From Prevotella sp. oral taxon 299 str. F0039 (lineage in GTDB: Bacteria; Bacteroidota; Bacteroidia; Bacteroidales; Bacteroidaceae), in assembly GCF_000163055.2 (NCBI RefSeq), contig NC_022111.1, forward strand, positions 682,001 through 746,000: DNA of 64,000 nucleotides, read 5' to 3'. A program made the translations under genes and the position numbers. Shown one piece after another: positions 35,737 to 44,627 of this stretch. Under the pieces are notes generated by a model. That model was not told where the DNA came from. It did no database searches and saw only the letters and a program-made list of their open reading frames with translations. Position 1 is the first letter of the stretch, and every line of letters starts with the position of its first letter.

Positions 35737-36135
35737 TTAGTTTTTAGCTTCTTCCATATCGCCTTCAACTTGTAGGCGAGTCATTTCTGTAGTTGCGTTC
35801 GAACGTACTGTAATTGTCTTTTTGAAATGTCCAGGAAACTTTCCTGTACCATTATAAGTAATAGTTATTTCACCTTTTTTACCTGGTAGTATAGGAGTTT
35901 TTGTGTAGGAAGGAACTGTGCAACCACAACTAGCTATTGCTTGATTAATAACTAATGGAGCTGTACCTGTATTGGTAAAAGTAAACGTACACTTTTGAAC
36001 AGGCTGATTCTCACTAAACTTTCCAAAGTTATAACTTGTTGTATCGAATTTAATTTCTGCTTTTCCTGCTTGTGCAAATATTGCAATTGAAATTACAAAT
36101 AAAAGACATAATGTCCCCAATAAACGTTTTAGCAT
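35737..36135 (-). CDS. DUF1573-family secreted protein
   Basis: The 132-residue protein has a signal peptide (about 1-22, ending A-I-F-A-Q-A) and one DUF1573 domain: F-D-T-T-S-Y-N-F-G-K-F, C-T-F-T-F-T-N-T-G-T-A-P-L-V-I, and A-S-C-G-C-T-V-P. This is an immunoglobulin-like ASH/MSP-type fold common in Bacteroidetes secreted proteins. The C-x-C may be disulfide-bonded. Function unknown; a periplasmic or surface location is likely. It diverges from aspS. Confidence 0.87.
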   Translation of the reverse strand: MLKRLLGTLCLLFVISIAIFAQAGKAEIKFDTTSYNFGKFSENQPVQKCTFTFTNTGTAPLVINQAIASCGCTVPSYTKTPILPGKKGEITITYNGTGKFPGHFKKTITVRSNATTEMTRLQVEGDMEEAKN

Positions 36136-36250
36136 AATAAAAATCCTTTCTTTTTTGTTATTGCTATATTAAAAAATCTTCTTATAAAATATCGCATTTT
36201 ACAAGCTAAAGCTATGTTCGTTAATGCGATTTTCTCTTAAGAGCGTTGTG

Positions 36251-36258
36251 CAAAGTTA
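36251..36258 (-). promoter_or_regulatory. Minus-10 element of the DUF1573 gene
   Basis: On the minus strand TAACTTTG lies at 36258-36251, and a TTTG is 23 bases further upstream (36285-36282), a slightly long spacing. It would give a leader of about 110 bases. Confidence 0.45.
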
Positions 36259-36321
36259 GTAAAAGAAATGTGTAAAGCTAACAAAACGTATATTTTTTTT
36301 TATTCTTTCATAATTTTATTG

Positions 36322-36329
36322 TACTTTTG
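36322..36329 (+). promoter_or_regulatory. Minus-10 element of aspS
   Basis: TACTTTTG at 36322-36329 is followed about 25 bases later by the ATG at 36355. The upstream position holds only a T run. It shows that the longer open frame starting at 36268 is not all translated. Confidence 0.45.
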
Positions 36330-36354
36330 TCTCATAAAAATATATTATTTTACT

Positions 36355-38121
36355 ATGTATAGAACAAATTCATGTGGTGAATTACGCTTGAAAGATGCGG
36401 GTAAAGAAGTAACTTTAGCAGGCTGGGTTCAGCGTGTTCGTAAAATGGGTGGAATGACTTTCGTTGACTTGAGAGACAGATATGGTATCACCCAGTTAGT
36501 CTTTAATGAATCATCAAGCAAAGAACTAACAGAAAAAGCAAATAAACTTGGTAGAGAATTTTGTATCCAAATTGTTGGAGAAGTTAGTGAACGCCAAAGT
36601 AAAAACAATAATATTCCAACAGGAGAGATTGAAATTCTTGTTTCAACATTAAACATTTTGTCAGAGAGTGTCACTCCTCCTTTTACAATAGAAGACAATA
36701 CCGATGGTGGTGATGACTTGAGAATGAAGTATCGTTATCTTGATTTACGACGCAATACTGTGCGTAAAAATCTTGAATTACGTCACAAAATGACCATCTT
36801 AATACGTAACTTCTTGGATAATCTTCAATTCATCGAGGTTGAAACTCCATTGTTAATTGGTTCTACTCCTGAAGGAGCTAGAGACTTTGTTGTACCTTCT
36901 CGTATGAATCCAGGACAGTTCTACGCCCTTCCACAAAGCCCTCAAACATTGAAACAATTATTGATGGTGAGTGGATTCGACCGCTATTTCCAAATTGCTA
37001 AGTGCTTTAGAGATGAGGATTTGCGTGCAGATCGTCAGCCAGAGTTTACACAGATTGACTGCGAAATGTCATTTGTAGACCAAGAAGATGTACTTGAAGT
37101 ATTCGAATCTATGACTCGTCACCTTTTCAAAGAGGTGCTAAATGTAGAGCTCCCAGCTAAACTTCGTCAAATGACTTGGCACGAAGCAATGAGCAAGTAT
37201 GGTAGCGATAAGCCAGACTTACGCTTTGGTATGGAGTTTGTTGAATTGCATGATCTACTTAAAGGCACTGGAGAATTCAGCATTTTCAATAACGCTGAGT
37301 ACATTGGAGGTATCTGTGCAACTGGTTGTTCCTCATATAGTAGAAAGCAAATCAATGAATTAACTGACTTTGTTAAGCGTCCACAAGTAGGTGCTTCGGG
37401 ACTTATTTGGTTGAAAATTGAAGAAGATGGCTCAATAAAGAGTAGCATCGACAAGTTCTATAGCGCAGACATTCTAGAGCAACTATGCGAAAGAATGGAT
37501 GCAAAGAAAGGTGACCTTGTTCTTATTATGTGTGGTGAAAAGCCAAATAAAACACGTACCCAGCTCTGTGCATTACGCTTAGAAATGGCTGAAAGACTAG
37601 GTTTAAGAGATAAGAACAAATACGAATGTTTGTGGATTGTTGACTTCCCACTATTTGAATGGAGTGATGAAGAGCAACGATTGATGGCAACTCACCATCC
37701 ATTTACATTGCCTAATCCAGACGATATTCCTCTTCTTGATGAACATCCAGAGCAAGTTCGTGCTAAAGCTTACGACTTTGTATGTAATGGTATTGAAGTC
37801 GGTGGAGGTAGTATGCGTATACATGATGGAGCACTTCAAGAAAAAATGTTCCAGATATTGGGCTTTTCTAAAGAAGAAGCACTTGCTCAATTTGGCTTTT
37901 TAATTAACGCTTTCAAATACGGAGCACCTCCTCATGCTGGTATTGCATTTGGTTTAGACCGATTTGTTTCAATCTTTGCACAGCTTGATTCTATTAGAGA
38001 TTGCATCGCATTCCCTAAGAATAATAGTGGACGAGACGTGATGTTAGACGCTCCTTCTGCTTTGGCTGATAAGCAATTGACTGAATTACAGATTAAAGTT
38101 GACGTTCGTCAAGAAAAGTAA
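36355..38121 (+). CDS. aspS: Aspartyl-tRNA synthetase
   Basis: The 588-residue class II synthetase charges tRNA-Asp. It has an N-terminal OB anticodon-binding domain ([19 protein letters not shown]), motif 2 ([19 protein letters not shown]), a bacterial GAD insertion (about 290-420), and motif 3 (G-I-A-F-G-L-D-R). The frame extends 29 codons upstream to 36268, but those are hydrophobic and precede the promoter, while M-Y-R-T-N is the usual bacterial start. Confidence 0.96.
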   Translation: MYRTNSCGELRLKDAGKEVTLAGWVQRVRKMGGMTFVDLRDRYGITQLVFNESSSKELTEKANKLGREFCIQIVGEVSERQSKNNNIPTGEIEILVSTLNILSESVTPPFTIEDNTDGGDDLRMKYRYLDLRRNTVRKNLELRHKMTILIRNFLDNLQFIEVETPLLIGSTPEGARDFVVPSRMNPGQFYALPQSPQTLKQLLMVSGFDRYFQIAKCFRDEDLRADRQPEFTQIDCEMSFVDQEDVLEVFESMTRHLFKEVLNVELPAKLRQMTWHEAMSKYGSDKPDLRFGMEFVELHDLLKGTGEFSIFNNAEYIGGICATGCSSYSRKQINELTDFVKRPQVGASGLIWLKIEEDGSIKSSIDKFYSADILEQLCERMDAKKGDLVLIMCGEKPNKTRTQLCALRLEMAERLGLRDKNKYECLWIVDFPLFEWSDEEQRLMATHHPFTLPNPDDIPLLDEHPEQVRAKAYDFVCNGIEVGGGSMRIHDGALQEKMFQILGFSKEEALAQFGFLINAFKYGAPPHAGIAFGLDRFVSIFAQLDSIRDCIAFPKNNSGRDVMLDAPSALADKQLTELQIKVDVRQEK

Positions 38122-38171
38122 AAATAAATAGTAAGTATCCGAAAAATACTCGTTTTTTTTATAAGAGAGCA

Positions 38172-38201
38172 GTTGTTAGTGAAAATAAAACACTAATTTT
38201 G
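38172..38201 (+). promoter_or_regulatory. Promoter of the small winged-helix gene
   Basis: GTTG at 38172-38175, 18 bases, TAATTTTG at 38194-38201. The ATG at 38249 lies about 40 bases after the expected start point. Confidence 0.5.
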
Positions 38202-38248
38202 TTGCGTATTTACAAATTGTTATAATTATTACTATTTCATTTTAAATT

Positions 38249-38509
38249 ATGGCAGAAAAGAAGACAGCGAAAAAAGTAGCAACTTCAAAGAAGACTGTAA
38301 CAAAGATTGGTATCATGATCAACGCAGAAAATGTAGGCTTTAAGGCAGGTGATGTGTATCAAACTCTTGCTTCTGCAAACAAAGCTTTAAGTGTTGAGGA
38401 GATCGCTAAACTTGCTAATATCACAGTAGAGGAAACCTATTTGGGTATTGGATGGTTATTTAAAGAGGGTAAAGTGAAAGATCAAGACAACTTGATTACA
38501 CTTGCTTAA
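38249..38509 (+). CDS. Small winged-helix protein (DUF2582-like)
   Basis: The 86-residue protein has a Lys/Ala-rich N-terminal tail (about 1-22) that could contact DNA, then a winged-helix-like region: G-D-V-Y-Q-T-L, A-L-S-V-E-E-I-A-K-L, V-E-E-T-Y-L-G-I-G-W-L-F-K-E-G-K-V. Such small basic-tailed proteins are abundant in Bacteroidetes and are predicted DNA-binding proteins; no target is known to me. It has its own promoter and a strong terminator. Confidence 0.75.
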   Translation: MAEKKTAKKVATSKKTVTKIGIMINAENVGFKAGDVYQTLASANKALSVEEIAKLANITVEETYLGIGWLFKEGKVKDQDNLITLA

Positions 38510-38530
38510 TTTTAAAAGTATAAGGAATTA

Positions 38531-38567
38531 AAAGAGAATTACAACTTAAGTTGTAGTTCTCTTTTTT
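38531..38567 (+). terminator. Strong terminator after the small winged-helix gene
   Basis: AAAGAGAATTACAAC pairs with GTTGTAGTTCTCTTT (one G-T pair) around a TTAA loop, followed by T residues to 38567. It stops transcription only 5 bases before the next ATG at 38572. Confidence 0.8.
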
Positions 38568-38571
38568 ACGT

Positions 38572-38904
38572 ATGAATTGCGAAAATATAATTCTTGAGGT
38601 CTTAAAAGAGGCTGGGGATAATGGACTTTCTGTCTCAAAGATTACTCATCACGTGTATAATGAGTTAAATTCATTGTTTCATGATCTCGATTGGAACGAT
38701 GTAAAGAATTATGTTTCTACTTTTTTATTGAAGCAATCTCATAACCCTAATTCGTTGATAGAGAAAACAGGAAAGAGGGGATACTATGCTTTGAAGATTA
38801 AAGATACCGATGATTCTCAGTTACTTTTCCGGTTTTCTAATCACGAAGAACCTAAAGATAAAGAGGAAAGCAATTGTTCTTCATCTCTTTTTCTTGAAAT
38901 GTAA
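38572..38904 (+). CDS. Small HARE-HTH-like protein
   Basis: The 110-residue protein begins with I-I-L-E-V-L-K-E-A-G-D-N-G-L-S-V-S-K-I-T-H-H-V-Y, which resembles HARE-HTH or other winged-helix modules, then a wing-like K-R-G-Y-Y-A-L and a charged tail. I cannot name the family with certainty. Its start is 5 bases after the terminator of the previous gene, so its own transcription or read-through must be assumed. It ends 147 bases before the convergent FdtB-like gene. Confidence 0.6.
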   Translation: MNCENIILEVLKEAGDNGLSVSKITHHVYNELNSLFHDLDWNDVKNYVSTFLLKQSHNPNSLIEKTGKRGYYALKIKDTDDSQLLFRFSNHEEPKDKEESNCSSSLFLEM

Positions 38905-38972
38905 AAACTTTTACATTTGTTATAGAAAAGACCTTCTTACTCTTTTCAATCAATACTTATTGACTTTCCGAT

Positions 38973-39060
38973 AAAAAGCATTGAGTTTGTGATGTAAAGT
39001 CAATGCAAATATACTCTAAAAACAATGTTATTGCGGTGTAAAAACATAGCTTTATTCAAT
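38973..39060 (+). repeat. 22-bp-period intergenic array, copy 2 (4 units)
   Basis: Units start at 38973, 38995, 39017 and 39039, exactly 22 bases apart. The third reads TAAAAACAATGTTATTGCGG, close to units at 46407; the fourth begins TAAAAACATAGCTTTAT, the same as the last unit there. It lies between two convergent genes and its last unit touches the FdtB-like stop codon. Confidence 0.75.
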
Positions 39061-40158
39061 AGAGAATTTGTTTATCAAGTCTGAAATGATCCTAACATCA
39101 TCAATTGTCATAGTTTGATTTAAAGGAAGACTTAGTTCTTGTGAATGAATCTGTTCTGTTATAGGGAATGAAAGACCGTTCCATTCGCTATAAGCACGTT
39201 GCAAGTGCGGTGGGATGGGGTAGTGAATGAGGGTTTGTACGCCATTCTCAAGAAGATATTTCTGCAACTTTTCTCTATGAATAGTTAATATAGGAAAGAT
39301 GTGAAACACATTGTCTGAGTCTGCATCTTGAAGTGGAAGGGTGATAAAAGAATGGTTGATTTGTTGTTGATATTGTTTAGCCAACAAACGTCTGTATTGA
39401 TTTTCTTCGTCGAGGTATCTCAGTTTAACTCGAAGAACCGCCGCTTGTAACTCGTCTAATCGTGAGTTTCTGCCTTTAACATCAAATACATATTTCTGTG
39501 TAGAGCCATAATTTGCAATGATTCTAATCATCTTCTCAAGTTCAGTATCGTTGGTTGTAATAGCTCCACCATCGCCTAATGCTCCCAGATTCTTACCAGG
39601 ATAAAAGCTATGTGCAGCCGCATCGCCTAGCGAGCCTGTTCGTTTTGTATCGAAAAGACAACCATGTGCCTGTGCATTGTCTTCGATTAATAAAAGATGC
39701 TGTTGCTTGCAAAGGTGATAAATACGTTTCGTGAAGGCACATTTGCCATATAAGTGAACAATAACAACAGCTTTAGTATTTTCAGTTATTTGTGTTTCTA
39801 TCAACTCATCATCAATCTGTAAGGTGTTGATATGAGGCTCAATCAGTTTTATTTTCAATCCTAACGAGGTGAGAGGGAGTATCGTTCCGATGTAAGTATT
39901 AGCAGGAACAAGAACCTCATCACCTGCTTTTAACCTGCCAAGTTCAAAGTATCCTTGTATAATAAGAGCGATAGCATCAGATCCATTGCCACAACCTATG
40001 CAATAGTTGGTGCCAATATATTGAGCATACTCATTTTCAAAAGCACGCACCTCGTTACCAAGAATAAACCAACCACTATCAACCACCCGTTGAATAGTAG
40101 TATTGATTTCTTCAGAATGTCTATTGGTTATCTCTTTAAGATTTAAATATTCAATCAT
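39052..40158 (-). CDS. FdtB-like dTDP-3-keto-sugar aminotransferase (DegT/DnrJ/EryC1)
   Basis: The 368-residue PLP aminotransferase adds the 3-amino group to a dTDP-3-keto-6-deoxyhexose. It shows the family's C-G-N-G-S-D-A-I, E-D-N-A-Q-A-H-G-C and F-Y-P-G-K-N-L-G-A-L-G-D-G-G-A-I, with the PLP lysine in P-G-K-N. The preferred ATG at 40158 overlaps the upstream TGA by four bases (ATGA); the frame also opens nine residues earlier. It follows the FemAB-like and FdtA-like genes, which gives the predicted substrate. Confidence 0.85.
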   Translation of the reverse strand: MIEYLNLKEITNRHSEEINTTIQRVVDSGWFILGNEVRAFENEYAQYIGTNYCIGCGNGSDAIALIIQGYFELGRLKAGDEVLVPANTYIGTILPLTSLGLKIKLIEPHINTLQIDDELIETQITENTKAVVIVHLYGKCAFTKRIYHLCKQQHLLLIEDNAQAHGCLFDTKRTGSLGDAAAHSFYPGKNLGALGDGGAITTNDTELEKMIRIIANYGSTQKYVFDVKGRNSRLDELQAAVLRVKLRYLDEENQYRRLLAKQYQQQINHSFITLPLQDADSDNVFHIFPILTIHREKLQKYLLENGVQTLIHYPIPPHLQRAYSEWNGLSFPITEQIHSQELSLPLNQTMTIDDVRIISDLINKFSIE

Positions 40159-41093
40159 AATGTCCATTCGTATTTGTCCCAACACATAGCTCTTCCACCA
40201 AAACCTTCTTTCTGATACATAAGCGGTTCGTTAAGAAATAATCCATTATTTTCAGTCGAACGCCCGAAATCAAAATAGGTATAATCTTTTAACTTGTGAT
40301 GAATCACCTCGTGAAATAGTAGGTCTAATGCCCCAATAGCTTTCCCTTCATTACTTGCAGAGATGTATTGAACATGTGCAACCTCATTAATTAGGTATAA
40401 AACAATGCCTGCAAGCTCTTTGTTTTGTTGTTTGGCAACATACAATGCGATGTTGTTTGGAAAACGACTGTGTAGAAGTTCTATTTCAGAAAGACTATGA
40501 ACTGGTTGAACTCCATATTTTTGTTGGAGGTTTTGGGTGAGAATTTCCCAAAAACTATTAAATTGTTGCGATTCTTCTACGTAGAGGTTGTTTTGCAAAG
40601 CCCTTTTAATTCCTCGTTCTCTAATACGATACCAAGGGTAGGGAGCATGCAAATTGATAACTGTTCCCACATCTCTTCCCACTAACTGAGATTGAGTTAT
40701 TCTGAAAATGGCATAGAGATCCTCTTCTGCTGGCACCTTATTATAGATGTAAGGAATGGGTTTATAGATTACTTTTGTAAAGCCTTGAGATTTCAAAAAC
40801 TCATTCAATTCTTTAAAAAGTGTAAGTGTTCGAGCTACAGTTACATGCTCGTCGACAATAAGTCCGCCATAAGTTAAACCTTGATGAGAGTGCAATTCGT
40901 TGTTAACACGATTGGCAGGAAGAATGGCATACAGCTTATTTTCTATGTAAAACATCAGCGAATAGTCTTCAAAACTGTCAGAATGATAGTCCATATATTC
41001 CCTGTAGAACAAGAAACTACTGTTTTTTGCTCTTGAAACATAATTATTCCATTCTGTTGTTACCTCGCTATTGAATTGCTTAATGTTAAACAT
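40155..41093 (-). CDS. FemAB-like GNAT-fold acyltransferase
   Basis: The 312-residue protein resembles FemAB/GNAT-type transferases: N-terminal W-N-x-Y-V-S-R-A-K-N-S-S-F-L, G-L-T-Y-G-G-L, Y-K-P-I-P-Y, L-Y-V-A-K, and a late D-F-G-R-S-T-E-N-N-G-L-F-x-x-E. FemAB-like sugar N-acyltransferases occur in 3-amino-sugar clusters. It overlaps the FdtA-like gene by 8 bases and the aminotransferase by 4, so all three are coupled. Acyl donor unknown. Confidence 0.72.
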   Translation of the reverse strand: MFNIKQFNSEVTTEWNNYVSRAKNSSFLFYREYMDYHSDSFEDYSLMFYIENKLYAILPANRVNNELHSHQGLTYGGLIVDEHVTVARTLTLFKELNEFLKSQGFTKVIYKPIPYIYNKVPAEEDLYAIFRITQSQLVGRDVGTVINLHAPYPWYRIRERGIKRALQNNLYVEESQQFNSFWEILTQNLQQKYGVQPVHSLSEIELLHSRFPNNIALYVAKQQNKELAGIVLYLINEVAHVQYISASNEGKAIGALDLLFHEVIHHKLKDYTYFDFGRSTENNGLFLNEPLMYQKEGFGGRAMCWDKYEWTL

Positions 41094-41487
41094 TTATGTA
41101 TTGAAGAAAGTCGTTATAGTCGTAAATATAATCATTTTCATCGTAAAAGTCTGATGCAAGCACCACACAAACAGCACCTGAAGAGAAGTCATCTAATGTT
41201 CTCCAGGTCTTAGTATCAATCAATAGGCCTTGATAAGGGTGGTTTAAAAGAAATGTTTGCTTTTCTTTTCCGTTGTCTAAGGTAACATGAAAGCTACCAC
41301 TTACAGCAATAAGTATTTGTTGTAAATGCTTATGTGCATGTCCACCTCTACACTCTCCGCCCGGAACATCATATAACCAATAAACTCTTTTGATGTCAAA
41401 TGGTATGTTTTTGTTTGCTTCTGCAACTGTAAGATTGCCTCTTGGGTCGGTTATTCTAGGTAGTTCTATTATCTTTGCAAGGCTCAT
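41086..41487 (-). CDS. FdtA-like dTDP-6-deoxy-hexose 3,4-ketoisomerase
   Basis: The 133-residue cupin protein (WxcM/FdtA type) moves the keto group of dTDP-4-keto-6-deoxyglucose from C4 to C3. Motifs: L-P-R-I-T-D-P-R-G-N-L-T-V, I-K-R-V-Y-W-L-Y-D-V-P-G-G, R-G-G-H-A-H-K, and Q-x-x-x-A-V-S-G-S-F. The frame is open 21 residues further upstream to 41550, but family members start near M-S-L-A-K-I-I, hence 41487. First gene of the three-gene amino-sugar operon. Confidence 0.85.
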   Translation of the reverse strand: MSLAKIIELPRITDPRGNLTVAEANKNIPFDIKRVYWLYDVPGGECRGGHAHKHLQQILIAVSGSFHVTLDNGKEKQTFLLNHPYQGLLIDTKTWRTLDDFSSGAVCVVLASDFYDENDYIYDYNDFLQYINV

Positions 41488-41542
41488 AAGTATATAGATT
41501 TGATGAAAATAAAAATAAGTACTTTTGCTTTTACTTAGCAAA

Positions 41543-41571
41543 TTATTCACTATTTCAAAAATAGTGAATAA
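41543..41571 (-). terminator. Hairpin between purT and the FdtA-like gene
   Basis: TTATTCACTATTT and AAATAGTGAATAA pair over 13 bases with a three-base loop. It lies beside a second hairpin (41569-41603). Together they separate purT from the FdtA-like gene. Confidence 0.45.
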
Positions 41572-41603
41572 CGAGTAAAGACGCAGTTGTTCTTTACTCG
41601 TTA
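41569..41603 (-). terminator. Terminator-like hairpin after purT
   Basis: TAACGAGTAAAG and CTTTACTCGTTA form a perfect 12-bp stem around an 11-base loop, 17 bases after the purT stop on the minus strand. It abuts the hairpin at 41543-41571, with which it shares three bases, so only one of the two may form at a time. Confidence 0.55.
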
Positions 41604-41619
41604 TCGATATTGAAAGTTA

Positions 41620-42780
41620 TTATTGAATAATAGTGTCCGACAAGCATTTCGCTTTGTTGCGTAGTTCGTCCATATCACAGCCAATTTCGCCATAACATAG
41701 CACCACACCCATGCGTCGATGCAGATGTTGTTCTGGCTTTCCGAATATTCTTACGATAGTAAAGTCTTCGCTTAACGCTTGTGATAAATCATAGTTTGGA
41801 AGTTCTTTTTTATCCTCTTTTGCCAAAACAACTGCGCTACAGCCATAACGTTCCAATCTAATTGCAGGAATTGGAAGTCCTAATGCAGCGTAAAGATGTA
41901 GCTCAAACTCGTTAAGATTAAGTGAACCAGAAAGTGTTACCATACCTGTATCGTGTGGACGAGGTGATAATTCAGAGAAGATAACTTCGTTTTTTGTTGT
42001 TAAGAAGAATTCAACTCCCCATAATCCTGCTCCAGTTAGAGCGTTAGTAACCTTCTTTGCCATCTCTTGAGCTTGCTTTAAAGCTTCTTCTGGCAAAGCA
42101 AATGGCTGCCAACTTTCACGATAGTCGCCATCCTTTTGTATGTGTCCAATAGGTGGACAATAAAGAGTTTCACCATTCTTTTGTGTTACTGTTAACAAAG
42201 TAAACTCCGAATCGAATTCAATAAACTCTTCAACAATAATCTCTTTTACATCCCCTCGGCTTCCTTCAATTGCCTCTTTGAAAGCAACTTGCAACCCCTC
42301 TTTACTACGAACGACACTTTGTCCGTGTCCAGAAGATGACATTAAAGGCTTAACAACGCATGGAAAACCAATCTTTTCGGCTGCAGTTTCAAGTTCAGAA
42401 AGTGTTGTTGCATAGTAATAATGAGCGGTTCTAATTCCTAATTCCTTTGCCGCCAAATCACGAATAGCCTTTCTATTCATTGTAAAGTTAACGGCTTTAG
42501 CACTTGGAACAACTTGAATTCCGTCTTTTTCGTATTGAATGAGACGCTCTGTGCGTATCGCTTCAATCTCAGCAATAATGATATCGGGTTTATGTTTGTA
42601 TACAACTGCATCAAGAGCATTAGCATCTAACATGTTAAACACTTCTCTTTCGTCTGCTACTTGCATAGCTGGTGCGTTGTCATAACGATCGCATGCAACA
42701 ACATATTGACCAATTCTTTTAGCCGCAATCACAAATTCTTTACCCAATTCACCTGCGCCTAGCAACATTATTTTTTTCAT
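41620..42780 (-). CDS. purT: Formate-dependent phosphoribosylglycinamide formyltransferase
   Basis: The 386-residue ATP-grasp enzyme forms formyl-GAR from formate, ATP and GAR in purine synthesis. It has the N-terminal [22 protein letters not shown], the glycine-rich S-S-G-H-G-Q-S loop, E-E-F-I-E-F-D-S-E and L-S-P-R-P-H-D-T-G. Length is near that of E. coli PurT. It starts 13 bases after rmlB and may be on the same transcript. Confidence 0.95.
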   Translation of the reverse strand: MKKIMLLGAGELGKEFVIAAKRIGQYVVACDRYDNAPAMQVADEREVFNMLDANALDAVVYKHKPDIIIAEIEAIRTERLIQYEKDGIQVVPSAKAVNFTMNRKAIRDLAAKELGIRTAHYYYATTLSELETAAEKIGFPCVVKPLMSSSGHGQSVVRSKEGLQVAFKEAIEGSRGDVKEIIVEEFIEFDSEFTLLTVTQKNGETLYCPPIGHIQKDGDYRESWQPFALPEEALKQAQEMAKKVTNALTGAGLWGVEFFLTTKNEVIFSELSPRPHDTGMVTLSGSLNLNEFELHLYAALGLPIPAIRLERYGCSAVVLAKEDKKELPNYDLSQALSEDFTIVRIFGKPEQHLHRRMGVVLCYGEIGCDMDELRNKAKCLSDTIIQ

Positions 42781-42793
42781 ATTAGAATGCTCT

Positions 42794-43942
42794 TTATCTG
42801 TTTTTATACATTTGTTCGTAATATCTTTGATAATCTCCGCTTGTTACTTCGTTTATCCAAGCTTGATTTTCTAAATTCCATTTAATTGTTTTTACAATTC
42901 CTTCTGCAAACATTGTCTCAGGATACCAACCTAATTCATTCTTAATCTTTGTGGGATCAATTGCATAACGTAGGTCGTGTCCGAGGCGATCTTCAACAAA
43001 TTTGATAAGACTTTCATTGATCCAGTCAATTGAAATCTCGCCAGTTGTATCTAGTTCTTGTTTTTTTAGAACCTTACGAAGCTCTTTATTCTCTTCCATC
43101 ATGGTTCTAATGGTTTGTATTGTTAATTTAACAATATCAATATTGGTCATTTCATTGTGTCCACCAACATTGTAAATAGAGCCCGATTTACCTTCTCTTA
43201 CCACCAAGTCAATAGCTTTACAATGGTCTTCTACATACAACCAGTCTCTAACATTCTCGCCTTTACCATACACGGGCAATGCTTTTCCCTCTAATATGTT
43301 CTTAATAATAAGTGGAATAAGCTTTTCTGGGAAGTGATAAGGACCATAATTATTAGAACAACGTGTAATAGAACAAGGAGTATGATAGGTGTCATGATAT
43401 GCCATTACAATGAAATCGGCACTTGCTTTCGATGCAGAATAAGGGCTGTGAGGGCATAAAGGGGTCTCTTCTGTAAAGAAACCATCGGATCCAAGACTTC
43501 CATATACCTCGTCAGTAGATACTTGATGGTATCTTTTTCCATCTTTCCAAATAGGATAACCATCATTGCCTTTACCTAAAGTCCAATTCTTTCGGGCTGC
43601 ATCAAGAAGATTTTGAGTTCCTAAAATATTGGTTTCTAAAAATAATTGTGGGTTTTCTATACTGCGGTCTACGTGGCTTTCAGCTGCAAAGTTAACGATA
43701 TAATCAATATCATGTTCATCAAATATCTTTTGAACGAGTTCTTTATCAACAATATTTCCTTTAATAAAGAAACAGCGCTTATTATCAATATCTTCTTTAA
43801 TTGTACCTAGATTACCTGCATAAGTAAGATCATCGAGGATCAATACCTTTATATCTTGATTCTGATACTTTTTGTTTAGTAAGTATTTTATGAAGTTTGC
43901 GCCAATGAAGCCTGCTGCTCCTGTAACTAAATATGTCTTCAT
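42794..43942 (-). CDS. rmlB: dTDP-glucose 4,6-dehydratase
   Basis: The 382-residue short-chain dehydrogenase makes dTDP-4-keto-6-deoxyglucose. The N-terminal NAD motif is T-G-A-A-G-F-I-G (7-14), with Y-S-A-S-K-A-S for the Tyr/Lys pair and S-T-D-E-V-Y-G-S and [11 protein letters not shown] for the dehydratase class. Its product is the substrate for the FdtA-like isomerase encoded downstream. No rmlA, C or D gene is in the window. It lies 55 bases after the cytidylate-kinase-like gene. Confidence 0.94.
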   Translation of the reverse strand: MKTYLVTGAAGFIGANFIKYLLNKKYQNQDIKVLILDDLTYAGNLGTIKEDIDNKRCFFIKGNIVDKELVQKIFDEHDIDYIVNFAAESHVDRSIENPQLFLETNILGTQNLLDAARKNWTLGKGNDGYPIWKDGKRYHQVSTDEVYGSLGSDGFFTEETPLCPHSPYSASKASADFIVMAYHDTYHTPCSITRCSNNYGPYHFPEKLIPLIIKNILEGKALPVYGKGENVRDWLYVEDHCKAIDLVVREGKSGSIYNVGGHNEMTNIDIVKLTIQTIRTMMEENKELRKVLKKQELDTTGEISIDWINESLIKFVEDRLGHDLRYAIDPTKIKNELGWYPETMFAEGIVKTIKWNLENQAWINEVTSGDYQRYYEQMYKNR

Positions 43943-43997
43943 CTATATGTGTGTTTTTTATTATTATAACGGATTGTTCCTGTATATTATTGTGTCA

Positions 43998-44627
43998 TTA
44001 TTTATTAATTTCGAGCACTTTGCAAACAAAGTCTGCAATGAAATCAGTGGTCTTGTCGAGTCCTAGTATTGAACTTGATACACAAAGGTCATAAGATGTA
44101 CTATGTCCCCACTTCTTTCCTGTGTAAAAAGTATAGAAAGAAGCACGCTTTTCTTCCTTTTTTTCAATTATCTTTTCAGCTGTTTCTGCATCGCAGTTAT
44201 TACGTTTCATAATGCTTTGAATGCGATCTTTTATATTTGCAGTGATGAAAATGTTTACCATATTATCGTAATCTCTTAGCACATAGTCGGCTGCTCGTCC
44301 TACAAAAACACCGCCAACGGATTCTGCAGTCTTGCGAATTGCATCGCTTTGGAATTGAAATAAACTCTCTTGAGTTAGTCCATTGTTATAGAAACCGCCA
44401 GAGTTAAGGCTAAAACCCCTAAAGTTTGTGATGGATTTAAAGAAGCCTTTATCTTCATCATTCTCTTCAAATAGCTCCTCACTAAAGCCATTTTCCTTGG
44501 CTGCAAGATTAAGAATCTCTCTGTCGTGCAATGGAATATTGAAGCGTTCGGCTAGCTTTTGCCCAATGATATGGCCACCGCTACCCACTTCTCTACCTAT
44601 ATTTATTATTATTTTCTTATTGTTCAT
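43998..44627 (-). CDS. Cytidylate kinase-like family protein
   Basis: The 209-residue P-loop protein begins I-I-I-N-I-G-R-E-V-G-S-G-G-H-I-I-G, an unusual P-loop lacking the G-K-S/T lysine of normal kinases, then A-E-R-F-N-I-P-L-H-D-R-E-I-L. It has V-F-V-G-R-A-A-D-Y-V-L-R and a D-L-C-V-S-S motif. This family (cytidylate kinase-like 2) is common in Bacteroidetes and gut bacteria and lacks a clear function. Its start overlaps the MATE gene by 11 bases. Confidence 0.8.
   Translation of the reverse strand: MNNKKIIINIGREVGSGGHIIGQKLAERFNIPLHDREILNLAAKENGFSEELFEENDEDKGFFKSITNFRGFSLNSGGFYNNGLTQESLFQFQSDAIRKTAESVGGVFVGRAADYVLRDYDNMVNIFITANIKDRIQSIMKRNNCDAETAEKIIEKKEEKRASFYTFYTGKKWGHSTSYDLCVSSSILGLDKTTDFIADFVCKVLEINK

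Noticed and set aside
36268..36354. N-terminal extension of aspS
   Set aside because: The extra 29 residues are hydrophobic, absent from AspRS proteins and lie over the promoter element.
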